Assembly (NCBI GenBank): GCA_949788275.1
Contig: OX460916.1
Location: forward strand, 1,550,001 to 1,614,000
Reading direction: 5' to 3'
Origin: Weeksellaceae bacterium
Lineage (GTDB): Bacteria; Bacteroidota; Bacteroidia; Flavobacteriales; Weeksellaceae
Length of the DNA stretch: 64,000 nucleotides
How positions within the stretch are numbered: position 1 is the stretch's first letter; each line of letters begins with the position of its first letter. A program made the position numbers and the translations under genes. The notes beneath the pieces are model-generated. The model was not told where the DNA came from. It saw only the letters and a program-made list of their open reading frames with translations, and did no database searches. This document shows positions 28,462 to 36,162 of the stretch, one piece after another.

Positions 28462-28704
28462 ATGATTATGAGCGAAAAAACGTTAAAACAAGTAAATTCT
28501 AAATTGAAACAACTTCCTGAGTCTCTTTTGGAAGAAGTTGAACGTTATATTGATATTTTGATTTTCAGAAATAATCAAGAGATGGACGTAGAACTATCAG
28601 AAGAACAAAAGAAAATATTGGATAATCAAGATCATTTACCTTTGTCTGAATACCAAGATAATGCAGATTTTTTATCTGAACTGAAAAAAGATTATGGATT
28701 ATAA
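28462..28704 (+). CDS. Antitoxin of a type II toxin-antitoxin pair
   Basis: An 80-residue protein with a helical N-terminus (LKQVNSKLKQLPESLLEEVERYIDILIF), typical of small DUF2281-like antitoxins, and an acidic C-terminal tail (SEYQDNADFLSELKKDYGL) that would wrap the toxin. The start is 28462 or, two codons in, 28468. Its 3' end overlaps the toxin start by 11 bp, the usual coupling in such pairs. It is likely to repress its own promoter, where a hexanucleotide repeat lies. Confidence 0.75.
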   Translation: MIMSEKTLKQVNSKLKQLPESLLEEVERYIDILIFRNNQEMDVELSEEQKKILDNQDHLPLSEYQDNADFLSELKKDYGL

Positions 28705-28960
28705 AGTTAGTGTTTCTCCGATTGCAGCTGCAAATATTAGAGAAGCAGTGGCTTATTATAAAGAAAATACAACACTGAAAGTGGCTCAAAACTTTGTCAT
28801 AGCGTATCAAGTTAATGTAGAGAAGATAAAACAAAATCCTTTTTACCAAGTTTATTATAAAAACTTTAGAGGAAAACCGATGAAGAAGTTTCCTTACATT
28901 ATTTTTTATACATTGAATGAACAATACAAAATAATTTACATAAAAGCGGTTTTTAAATGA
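28694..28960 (+). CDS. RelE/ParE family toxin
   Basis: An 88-residue RelE/ParE-fold protein: DYKVSVSPIAAANIREAVAYY, then KIKQNPFYQVYYKNFRGKPMKKFPYIIFYTLNEQYKIIYIKAVFK. The FPYIIFYTL..IIYIKAV pattern is typical of ParE-like toxins, whose targets are gyrase or ribosome-bound mRNA. The protein stops right after AVFK, where many relatives continue with HTxRxP, so the last few residues may be lost; activity is uncertain. It is translated coupled to the antitoxin gene. Confidence 0.8.
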   Translation: MDYKVSVSPIAAANIREAVAYYKENTTLKVAQNFVIAYQVNVEKIKQNPFYQVYYKNFRGKPMKKFPYIIFYTLNEQYKIIYIKAVFK

Positions 28961-28972
28961 ATCGCCATATAA

Positions 28973-29548
28973 TTATGGTTGCTCTTTTAGGTATTCATCT
29001 GTAAAATGGGTTTTATCTTTGGCTTGTGCAAATTTATGGATGTTATACGCTGTCGAATTTCCTTTAGGAATTGATAAAGACTTCCAATTTTTATCACATA
29101 ATAGCTTTCCAATAAACACAATTTGTCCGATATGATAAGGATAATGAGCCAACTGTCTATTTATTGCTTCTGTGATGGAATGTCCTTGATTCCGTATATA
29201 TACGACTGTCGATAAATCATTCGCTGTTAAGGGATCAATGGCATTAAACAAACAAGCCCAACCTTCATTCCATTTGGCTAAAAGTTCGGTTCTATCGGCT
29301 ATGTCGTTATCAAATTCAAGATCGCGCTGACGCCATTGTTTTTCACCATCGGTGGTTAAGAAATCGGTCCAACGAGACAGCATATTGCCCCATAAATGTT
29401 TAACAATAATTGCAATGCTATTGCTTTCATCTGTTAAGTGTTGAAAGAGTTGCTCATCTGTGAGTTGTGCAAAAGTTTTATCTCCAAGCATTTTATAATA
29501 CTCAAATTGTTTACGCACACTCTCTAAAAAATCGTTTGATGTCTCCAT
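28973..29548 (-). CDS. DUF1572 / DinB-like protein
   Basis: A 191-residue four-helix-bundle protein of the DinB/YfiT superfamily, beginning FLESVRKQFEYYKMLGDKTFAQL. Possible metal-binding histidines are in SIAIIVKHLWGN and NRQLAHYPYHIGQIVFIGKLL, the expected positions. Family members are thiol-dependent transferases or of unknown role. It is convergent with the toxin gene, whose stop is 12 bp away, and stands alone. The promoter is unclear. Confidence 0.8.
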   Translation of the reverse strand: METSNDFLESVRKQFEYYKMLGDKTFAQLTDEQLFQHLTDESNSIAIIVKHLWGNMLSRWTDFLTTDGEKQWRQRDLEFDNDIADRTELLAKWNEGWACLFNAIDPLTANDLSTVVYIRNQGHSITEAINRQLAHYPYHIGQIVFIGKLLCDKNWKSLSIPKGNSTAYNIHKFAQAKDKTHFTDEYLKEQP

Positions 29549-29867
29549 GTCTAATTACTCTTTAACTGCAATAATATCCAATACAATTATTCAATTCAAA
29601 TATGCAAAAAATTAAATCAAACTCGTGATTAAATTGTGTTTTTCGCAAGGGTTAGCGCATTTAAATACACAACGTAGTTTATTAATGTAGGCTTCCCATA
29701 AAATGTAAGCTTCCCCTTTTTAGGACACCACTAAATTCGACAAATAATTGATATTTTTATTGGATTGGAGAAAGAAGTTAACTTTTGTTAAAATGACTGG
29801 TTTTTATAATCACATATTTTTGTTTTAAATTTAATGAATTTGAATTATTAACTGTCCCAGTTTGAAG

Positions 29868-30065
29868 GAAATTCACAGGAACAGCTTTGAGTAACAACTG
29901 TTACAAAGTACAATGAAAGGTAAAGAAAAGAGCAGGAGCGCAAGAGTTATACCCCACATGAGCATTGATCATGAAACCGTTTACCTACTTTCTCTTTATG
30001 ATTAAAGTGAGCAAGATTCTATCTCCTTTAAAGAAATTAAAACTTTACTAAAACTGATGAAATAA
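29868..30065 (+). pseudogene. RelE/HigB-type toxin remnant, copy A
   Basis: The frame ending at 30065 reads ARVIPHMSIDHETVYLLSLYD, then a TAA, then SEQDSISFKEIKTLLKLMK. It resembles the C-terminal half of RelE/HigB-like toxins (GGARVI..DDETVYLLSIYDKSE..S.KEIK.LLK). The N-terminal part is scrambled, and the Lys after YD is a stop. The same stop is found in the copy at 32282. It is a dead gene without an antitoxin partner. Confidence 0.6.
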
Positions 30066-30066
30066 C

Positions 30067-30092
30067 AAAAGGCAAACCTAAGTTCGCCTTTT
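30067..30092. terminator. Bidirectional terminator of the repeated module and the adjoining lipoprotein gene
   Basis: Stem aaaaggcaaac (30067-30077) and gttcgcctttt (30082-30092) with a 4-nt loop, flanked by A and T runs. It sits 15 bp beyond the stop of the minus-strand lipoprotein gene. Confidence 0.7.
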
Positions 30093-30107
30093 ACTTTATT
30101 GTGAATG

Positions 30108-30827
30108 TTATTTGCATTCAAATTTTGCATTAGCAGATTTATTTTTATAATATAATCTTTGATTTGATATCAATTTATCATTTTTATCATAGCTAATAAA
30201 AACAAAATATCCATTTTTATAAATATCATCTTTATTTAACTTAAATTGGAGTACATTACTTTTAGACCCGCTTTTATAAATAGAATCTAAATAGACAGTA
30301 TCGTAAACTAAGTTATTATTTGTAATATTATTAAAATTATTTTTCAAATCTTTTGACAATAAAAGAAAAATATAATCATTTCCTATACTCATTACGAATT
30401 CTTTAAATACATTTAACTTCAATAGATAATTATCCTTATCTACCTCATAATAAATACTATTTTCATAATTAATTTCACAATTTATATAACTAATTTTCTG
30501 ATTAACATAGCTTTTATTATCAATGTGTAATAATTCATAATAAGTTACACTGTCTTTTTTATTGTAAATTCTTTCTGACCAACCATCAAAATAAAAATTA
30601 TTTTTATTTATTAAAGTATCTAAACCAACTAATTGATTATTATAATATCCTTCTTTTATATAGATGGAATCATTAATTTTAAATAGTTTAAAATCTAGTT
30701 TTTTTGAATCTATATCATATAAAACATTAGAATTAATGTTGGGATAATCTGAAATACTAACTTCTTCCCTTTTCTTATTACAACTTATTATTAAAAGAAG
30801 AATTAGTACAATTTTTTTTATTTCCAT
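30108..30827 (-). CDS. Putative lipoprotein following an RHS tip (immunity candidate)
   Basis: A 239-residue protein with a lipoprotein signal (KKIVLILLLIISCNKK, Cys at about 16). The mature part is Asn/Lys/Tyr-rich and beta-strand-like with no recognised domain. Its start overlaps the end of the RHS tip gene by 10 bp, which suggests coupled translation. Small lipoproteins placed directly after RHS toxin tips often act as immunity proteins; this role is inference from position only. Base composition is very AT-rich compared with the housekeeping genes around it. Confidence 0.6.
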   Translation of the reverse strand: MEIKKIVLILLLIISCNKKREEVSISDYPNINSNVLYDIDSKKLDFKLFKINDSIYIKEGYYNNQLVGLDTLINKNNFYFDGWSERIYNKKDSVTYYELLHIDNKSYVNQKISYINCEINYENSIYYEVDKDNYLLKLNVFKEFVMSIGNDYIFLLLSKDLKNNFNNITNNNLVYDTVYLDSIYKSGSKSNVLQFKLNKDDIYKNGYFVFISYDKNDKLISNQRLYYKNKSANAKFECK

Positions 30828-31699
30828 ATATATTTAACTTTACCAGCTTCACTTGCTTTAGAACGACTATCTCTAGATACTCTTATAGAATCTGCTGTAG
30901 TTCCATTAAAAGTTGTATCTTCCATAATAGAGCCTTCATATGCACCAAAAACTGGTCTATAGTTGTGAATTACAGAATCAACTATTTGCATATTTATGAC
31001 TCTAGCTTCTTTTTTTCTGTCCAGTGATATTCCTCCCAAAGATTGTCCTAAGTTGAACGCTCCAATTAAATCTTTTATTTGATCTACAACCTTATTAGAT
31101 TTCTGAAGAGGACTATATTGTTGAAAATCATCCCAATTTATCCCTATTAAATTATCAAATCCCTTTCTGTAAAAAGGATTGTTACTTCCTTCTTCATATG
31201 GTCGTCCTCCATTAAAAGAATAAGTATGATAAAAAGATTGTGGTTTGTCTCTAAAAAGTTCTGTAAATAAAGATCTAGGTTTAATAGTTTGGTTAAACAT
31301 ATCTCCTGAATTAGAATCGTAGGTACCAGCTTCTACACCATCAATTTTTTCTGCGTTTTCATAATATGAAACAGTATAAGTACCATTATTGTTAAATGCA
31401 ATCTCTCCATTTGTATACCCCTCACGACCTGATAAATATGTGTTAAATGATGCACCTATTCTATTATACCCATCCATATCATCAGAACCATCAAACCACT
31501 GATATGTAAGATTTCCATCATCATCGGTTTTACTATACCAATCTAATCCAGAAGGATCGGAGTAATAAACAGGATTATTTCCTGAAAAATTGTAAGGTGT
31601 TTGACTTTGGTGCAGTTCACTCAAAACATCGATATTAAAGAATCGTCCAATCGAGGCATCGTAATTTCTGAAGTCCATAGCAGTCCAATTCAGTCCCAA
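30818..31699 (-). CDS. RHS-core C-terminal end with a variable tip (copy C)
   Basis: The frame begins with the end of the RHS core (LNWTAMDFRNYDASIGRFFNID, then FSGNNPVYYSDPSGLDWY) and continues with about 230 residues of cassette-specific tip ending SRSKASEAGKVKYIWK. The tip has no motif I recognise. The core upstream is out of frame: a 49-bp insertion at 31718-31766 breaks it, so this piece cannot be made as part of an RHS shell. The start shown is only the first ATG of the open frame. A candidate immunity lipoprotein overlaps its stop. Confidence 0.6.
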   Translation of the reverse strand: MGLNWTAMDFRNYDASIGRFFNIDVLSELHQSQTPYNFSGNNPVYYSDPSGLDWYSKTDDDGNLTYQWFDGSDDMDGYNRIGASFNTYLSGREGYTNGEIAFNNNGTYTVSYYENAEKIDGVEAGTYDSNSGDMFNQTIKPRSLFTELFRDKPQSFYHTYSFNGGRPYEEGSNNPFYRKGFDNLIGINWDDFQQYSPLQKSNKVVDQIKDLIGAFNLGQSLGGISLDRKKEARVINMQIVDSVIHNYRPVFGAYEGSIMEDTTFNGTTADSIRVSRDSRSKASEAGKVKYIWK

Positions 31700-31712
31700 T
31701 TCCTCTTGTAGT

Positions 31713-32268
31713 TTATCGCTTCGCTAGGTTTCTACGGTCAAAGCATACGCTTTGTTCTTGAAAATCATTGTATTTGTAATTATTTTTAGTAAATAAATTC
31801 TCTTGTTGAAATGACATTTTCACATGTTTCATTCCAAAAGGATAATAATCATTCTCTTGTAAAATCGATAGACCTCCTGTTTTATCTACTCGGTAACTTA
31901 AACGAATATTTCCGAGATGATCCGTATAATTATACACATATTCAAATGGTTTACCCGAATTACTTTTATTCGCAGCATCCACATATCCTTCGACTGTTGG
32001 GAAAAATTGTAACACATTATTCTCGTATTGCTCATCGTTTATGATTATTTAACGGGAATTCGCGAATCTCCTTTGTCGATTTGAAAACCACCCAAATAAT
32101 CTATTGAGGTTACTTTTGAACCATCGGTAACAAACTTTTTTAACTTAACCCCTGAGGTATCATAAATCTAATTAACCTTCTGACTACTACTCCAAAGAAC
32201 TTCTGTTGGTAAATTTAAATGATTATAACCAATCTGCGCAATTCCTTTGTTTAAATTTTTAGTAATAA
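31713..32268 (-). pseudogene. Broken RHS core, copy C upstream part
   Basis: The minus strand from about 32268 reads NKGIAQIGYNHLNLPTEVLWSSS, a TAG, IYDTSGVKLKKFVTDGS and DYLGGFQ. A 53-bp insertion at 32028-32080 follows, and then an open frame (31713-32015) with LQFFPTVEGYV, YNYTDHLGNIRLSY and YYPFGMKHVKM. This is the usual Flavobacteriia RHS-core order, but with a nonsense codon, two short insertions and no N-terminal shell. The sequence ends at LNKGI, the same place as copy B. Confidence 0.8.
31718..31766 (-). other. 49-bp insertion breaking the RHS core
   Basis: In the sister copy the core reads YKYNGKELQDEL without a break. Here, after YKYN, 49 bp are inserted before DKLQEELGLNW, shifting the frame by one. 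The insert contains caaagc/gctttg as a small inverted repeat. Confidence 0.6.
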
Positions 32269-32281
32269 AAGGCAAAAAAAA

Positions 32282-32414
32282 GAATTGAGGTAAGAGTTAT
32301 ACCCCTCATGAGCATTGATCATGAAACCGTTTACCTACTTTCTCTTTATGATTAAAGTGAGCAAGATTCTATCTCAGATAAAGAAATAAAGGATTTACTA
32401 AAACTAATAAATAA
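32282..32414 (+). pseudogene. RelE/HigB-type toxin remnant, copy C
   Basis: The frame reads VRVIPLMSIDHETVYLLSLYD, stop, SEQDSISDKEIKDLLKLIN. It carries the same TAA as the copy near 30,000, but its end (SDKEIKDLLKLI) is closer to functional family members. It abuts the RHS fragment of copy C directly, with no remaining N-terminus or antitoxin. Confidence 0.55.
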
Positions 32415-32491
32415 TAAAAGGCAAACCGAAATTTACCATTTAATTGTTGTTAATTAATACGTTGTGTAAAAAAACACTTCTGGTATACTAC

Positions 32492-33211
32492 CTAATTATC
32501 TATAAGTTCTGGAACAGGACGAGTTGTTATATAGTTAGAAGATTCAATATTATATTTAACAATATTGGGTTCTTTTTCATCTATATATTTTATTGTTAAA
32601 TAATTTGAAAACATCAAAATAGCATAAATATCAAGATTAGATTTTAATGATTTAAAATCATTTATAATATATTGATTATTTATAATTATAGATTGTGTTG
32701 ATTGATTATGTTTAATATAAAAGTTATTACCTAATTCTTTTATGGAAATATTTCCTAAAATATTATTTATCATATTAAAATCTTCTTTTGGTAATTTAAA
32801 AGAGTAACCTCCTTCCTTTTCAACAGGATAATAAACATTTGCAGTTACATTCCCAATTGAATCAATATTCAAATCGTATACATATTTGTGATTAACTAAA
32901 AAACTAGTTTCAAAGATATCTTCACTTATAGATAGATTTATAAAAGCATTTGTGTTTTTAGAATAATTGTAATTTGAAAATTTATCTTTTCCTAAAAAGT
33001 CTGTCAAATAATCGTTTGCACTTGGTCTAATATAATATATGGAGGCGCCCTCTTCTATTATCCAGTAAAATTCATTATTAATATTAGTTGTGTATTTTAT
33101 ATTATTAAGGATTCTATTCTTCTGTTGAATTTTATAGTAAAAAAAACTTGTTATAGAAATAACCGTAAAAACGATCAACAAAACCTTATTTGATATTCTA
33201 TTCAGATACAT
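32492..33211 (-). CDS. Membrane-anchored protein of unknown function (immunity candidate)
   Basis: A 239-residue protein with one N-terminal membrane helix (KVLLIVFTVISITSFFYYKI, residues 9-28) and a soluble beta-rich remainder, AT-rich and low in similarity to anything I know. It lies 25 bp downstream of an RHS remnant that ends in a toxin-like tail (KLIDYEKKRNGK), so it may be that toxin's immunity protein. This is positional inference. The short motif acttctggtatactacc at its 3' side recurs after other cassettes in this region. Confidence 0.5.
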   Translation of the reverse strand: MYLNRISNKVLLIVFTVISITSFFYYKIQQKNRILNNIKYTTNINNEFYWIIEEGASIYYIRPSANDYLTDFLGKDKFSNYNYSKNTNAFINLSISEDIFETSFLVNHKYVYDLNIDSIGNVTANVYYPVEKEGGYSFKLPKEDFNMINNILGNISIKELGNNFYIKHNQSTQSIIINNQYIINDFKSLKSNLDIYAILMFSNYLTIKYIDEKEPNIVKYNIESSNYITTRPVPELIDN

Positions 33212-33236
33212 TTATTTTAAGTTTTTTGTATAGATA

Positions 33237-33425
33237 TTAATCATTAAAATATTTTATTTACCATTTCGCTTCTTTTCATAATCTATAAGCTTACTAGATC
33301 TATTCGAAGGATACCTACTATAAGACTTATTTCTTTGATGTATGCCCTTGTCTGAAATATTTACATTATTGAATTATTGATGTTGAACTCGTCTTGAAAT
33401 TCTTTAGCGTTGTATTTGTATTCCT
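33237..33425 (-). pseudogene. RHS-core scrap fused to a toxin-tail scrap
   Basis: The minus strand reads YKYNAKEFQDEFNI (RHS core), then out of frame NVNISDKGIHQRNKSYSRYP and SNRSSKLIDYEKKRNGK followed by a stop. The middle of the RHS end and most of the tip have been deleted. It directly precedes the 239-residue membrane-anchored protein gene. Confidence 0.6.
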
Positions 33426-33542
33426 ACACGCCTAGTTAATTTAAAATAATAAATCTATTTAAATGAATACCTAATTATCTTTCAAGATAAAATATAATAA
33501 ATTAAGATTTCTTCAATATAAATGTTGTTACTTTATAAATGA

Positions 33543-33572
33543 ACCAAAGGCAAACTAACGTTTTCCTTTGGT
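33543..33572. terminator. Hairpin after the 134-residue protein gene
   Basis: Stem accaaagg (33543-33550) and cctttggt (33565-33572), related to the aaaggcaaac hairpins ending the other cassettes, about 65 bp beyond the stop of the minus-strand gene at 33639. Confidence 0.45.
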
Positions 33573-33638
33573 ATTATTGTGAATTTTCTTGTAATTAATG
33601 AGTTGTACAATAACAATACATCTGATACACTACCGAAC

Positions 33639-34043
33639 CTATCTAATAATATCTCTTATACTTAGTTGAATCTCTTTAATTATTTCATTTAAATTATCTA
33701 TCATTTCTAAAGCCTCATTTTGCTTATCTAAAATTATATAAGTGAAACTGATTAAACCTAATTGATATTGTAAGTCATAAGGATAATATTTTGTAAGTAA
33801 TTTATATATACATTGAATATCTTCTAGATTAAAAGTATTTAAAAATTCTTCATTTTCTATAAATTGTAATTTATCCGCGATAAAATCCATTATAATTGGT
33901 GTCGTAATTAAAGTTTTATCTATTGATTTTAATTGTTCAAGTGTATAATCATTTGTAAAATTTTTTCTTAACTCAAACAATGTTAAAGATATTAATTCTT
34001 GATTTTTATCCAATTGATTAGTTAAATCTTTTATATCTATCAT
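33639..34043 (-). CDS. Small helical protein next to an RHS toxin tip (immunity candidate)
   Basis: A 134-residue, almost entirely helical soluble protein starting MIDIKDLTNQLDKNQELISLTLFELRK. I see no signal peptide and no recognised domain. It directly follows a decayed RHS tip (KSELDKLAKQGDKIAGKMKKL) on the same strand, so it is best read as the immunity protein of that former toxin; this is inference from position. It is followed by the repeated motif acatctgatacactacc. Confidence 0.55.
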   Translation of the reverse strand: MIDIKDLTNQLDKNQELISLTLFELRKNFTNDYTLEQLKSIDKTLITTPIIMDFIADKLQFIENEEFLNTFNLEDIQCIYKLLTKYYPYDLQYQLGLISFTYIILDKQNEALEMIDNLNEIIKEIQLSIRDIIR

Positions 34044-34391
34044 TTATTTTTATTTTTATCTGATAATCTTTTTGCTGAATCTATTAATTTTTTCATTTTA
34101 CCTGCTATTTTATCACCTTGTTTTGCCAATTTATCTAATTCAGATTTTGTTTTTCCTCCATCTTAGGATTGTAAGATGGAGATTTTTTTACACTTGGAGG
34201 GATTAAATCATCCGCTGTTTTTTCTGAATCACTTGTATTTACAACTCTATTAGGAGGCATAACAACATTCGGTATATCATTATAATATATAATATACTTG
34301 GTAAGCTACTATCCCAGCAAAAATAATTTCTCCAACAGGCAAAGGACCATCTGCTAAAAATATAACTACTCCCATTGTCATTAATTCAGGT
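34044..34391 (-). pseudogene. Decayed toxin tip of RHS copy B
   Basis: Directly behind the GGFQ end of RHS copy B the minus strand reads MSPELMTMGVVIFLADGPLP, GEIIFAGIVAYQVYYI, then (shifted) DIPNVVMPPNRVVNTSDS, TADDLIPPSVKKSPSYNP and, after another shift, KSELDKLAKQGDKIAGKMKK. The hydrophobic glycine-rich segment followed by PP..KK.PS and KSELDKL is common just before the toxic domain of polymorphic toxins. At least two frameshifts are present. Confidence 0.6.
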
Positions 34392-34590
34392 GACATTTTT
34401 GAAAACCGCCTAAATAATCTGTTGAGGTGACGTTTGTTCCATCTATATCAACCTTATTAAAATTAACTGCCGAGGCATCATAAATCTAATTGATCTTCTT
34501 ACAACTACTCCAAAGAACGTCTATTGGTAAATTTAAAATGATTATAACCAATCTGCGTAATTCCTTTGTTTAAATCTTGTATTGAATTTT
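34392..34590 (-). pseudogene. RHS-core fragment, copy B
   Basis: The minus strand reads NKGITQIGYNHFKFTN-like sequence (one extra base), then WSSCKKIN, TAG, IYDASAVNFNKVDIDGT and STDYLGGFQ. It is the same segment as copies A and C and carries the same TAG codon. It joins a different tip exactly at GGFQ, where the other copies have a 53-bp insertion. Confidence 0.7.
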
Positions 34591-34738
34591 TATAATAGTG
34601 TAGGATTCTCAAAAACTGGAGAATGGACATCGTGGATTATTTGTAGAAGAACTTTTGAAATTATGTAAATTTTCCAACCTTATAATACACCAAATTTTGA
34701 ATTATGAAAACATAATTCCTGAAGAAATTACGATTGAA

Positions 34739-35136
34739 GTGTAGGCTTCCCCTTTTTAGGACACCACTAAATTAGAGAAATAATTGATATTTTTATTGGA
34801 TTGGAGAAAGAAGTTGACTTTCGTTAAAATGACTGGTTTTATAATCACATATTCTTATTTTAAATTTAATGAATTTAAATTGTTAACTGTCCTAGTTTGA
34901 AGGAAATTTACAAAAACAGCTTTGGGCGATAACTGTTACAAAGTACTTTTGGCAATACAAGATAAAAGAAAGAGCGGTTGCGCAAGAGTTATACTGCACA
35001 TGAGCATTGATCATGAAACGGTTTACCTACTTTCTCTTTACGTTAAAAGCGAGCATGATTCTATCTCCTTTAAAGAAATTAAAACTTTACTAAAACTGAT
35101 GAAATAACAAAAGGCAAACCTAAGTTCGCCTTTTAC
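34739..35136 (+). repeat. About 390-bp repeated module, copy B
   Basis: Near-identical to 29704-30093: IS-like end, RelE/HigB-type frame and terminal hairpin aaaaggcaaac/gttcgcctttt (35109-35134). Just upstream, at 34640-34743, the plus strand holds the C-terminal end of an unrecognised protein (GLFVEELLKLCKFSNLII). Confidence 0.7.
34897..35107 (+). pseudogene. RelE/HigB-type toxin remnant, copy B (least decayed)
   Basis: The frame reads KFTKTALGDNCYKVLLAI, DKRKSGCARVILHMSIDHET, VYLLSLYVKSEHDSISFKEI and KTLLKLMK up to the stop. It matches the C-terminal two thirds of RelE/HigB-like toxins (TPLGKNCYKIR.A...GKSGGARVI..). Unlike the other two copies, it has no nonsense codon after YLLSLY. The N-terminus and the antitoxin are missing, so it is not a complete gene. 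Confidence 0.6.
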
Positions 35137-35405
35137 TTTATTGTGAATGTGGGTTATATTCCACCAACACATTTGAAACACAAGGTTGATGAATTGATTT
35201 TAGCTGTTTTAAGAGCATAAAAATACCCAATAATAGAGATTAGTCCACTATTGAGTAAAGTTATTTTATAGTTAAAGTATTGTTTATGTGTTCTTTATAA
35301 TTCACCAACACATCTAGGACACTACCCTATTGAGTATTTTTATTTTATAGTTAAGTTATTTAAAATAAATACAATAACAATATGTTTGGAACACTACCCC
35401 TTAAA
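35137..35405. other. Gap with short repeated motifs
   Basis: The gap contains two copies of a motif like acacatctaggacactaccc (about 35305 and 35380), also seen at 32470 and 33615, each after the 3' end of a cassette. No gene is seen. Confidence 0.4.
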
Positions 35406-35807
35406 CTATTTTATTTCATCATTTTTCAGTATATTAGATATTAATGAATCATTATTTATTAAAGTAACATGATTTTTTAACATCCAAGATTTTTTAGAAG
35501 GACTGATATAAAAAGTATCTTGTTTAAATAAGATAACATATTTATATCTTCCAGATAAATTTTCAACATAATCAGATTTAAGTATTAAAGATTTATTATT
35601 ATAAATTTTTTTTATAATACCTGAATTTATCTTTTTTCTTATTTTAATAATATTAATTTCATCATTAGTATTATTAAAAAAAACATTTAAATCTTCTCCC
35701 CATATATAAGCGTCATTCGCTTTATTTTCAGCTGAATAAATTGTAATATAATGTGTACAATTTATAAAAAACGTACATATAATTAAAATAATTAATTTAT
35801 TCTTCAT
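35406..35807 (-). CDS. Putative lipoprotein after the M91-type RHS tip (immunity candidate)
   Basis: The start at 35807 (MKNKLIILIICTFFINCTHY) gives a lipoprotein signal with Cys at about 17; a longer frame from 35858 runs over the toxin end and is unlikely. It has 133 residues with no recognised domain. Its ATG lies inside the last codons of the toxin frame (stop at 35797-35799), an 11-bp overlap. A lipoprotein in this position would be exported to face a periplasmic or incoming toxin; the immunity role is inferred. Confidence 0.6.
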   Translation of the reverse strand: MKNKLIILIICTFFINCTHYITIYSAENKANDAYIWGEDLNVFFNNTNDEINIIKIRKKINSGIIKKIYNNKSLILKSDYVENLSGRYKYVILFKQDTFYISPSKKSWMLKNHVTLINNDSLISNILKNDEIK

Positions 35808-36162
35808 CTTTTTTAACATAGATTGATGTAGGCTTTTCCAAATTTCCATATCTCCCAATAGAATAATGAGATCTATTATCTTCCCCCAAAATAGTTAGTG
35901 ATTGATTAGCCATTTTAGTCGTGTATTCTTCTTCTTTATTGTCAAAACCAGCATCTTCTCCATTTGCATTAACTATTTTACCTAGAGTACTGGTATCATT
36001 ATTTCTTTTTTTATAATTTTCATTATCAAAAATATCATTATATGCATGTATTAATTCATGCGTTAATATTCCTGTTGGGGAATTATACCCAATATTATCA
36101 CCTTTTTTTTCTTTTGAAATATCTTTTTCAAAACTAATACCTTTTTTAGAATTGTACTTTTA
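35797..36162 (-). pseudogene. NleD-like (peptidase M91) zinc-protease tip of the RHS protein, behind an in-frame stop
   Basis: Directly after the TAA that ends the RHS frame (36160-36162), the same frame continues KYNSKKGISFEKDISKEKKG, then PTGILTHELIHAYNDIFD and NKEEEYTTKMANQSLTILG, to a stop at 35797. HELIH is the zinc HExxH motif, and the E of EEEYTT is the likely third ligand, as in the NleD/M91 effector proteases. Only one nonsense codon separates it from the RHS core, so the toxin was intact recently or is made by readthrough. Confidence 0.7.

Larger units (their letters stand above)
29689..30093 (+). repeat. About 390-bp repeated module, copy A
   Basis: Nearly identical to 34739-35136. 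Both begin with taggcttccccttttt.ggacacc, which resembles an end of an IS3/IS150-type element, run through a degenerate RelE/HigB-type toxin frame and end with the hairpin aaaaggcaaac/gttcgcctttt. Copy A has two tandem end-like motifs (about 29689 and 29704). Confidence 0.7.

Noticed and set aside
35808-35858. Upstream start of the lipoprotein gene at 35406-35807
   Set aside because: The 17 extra codons overlap the M91 tip in another frame and would hide the lipoprotein signal.
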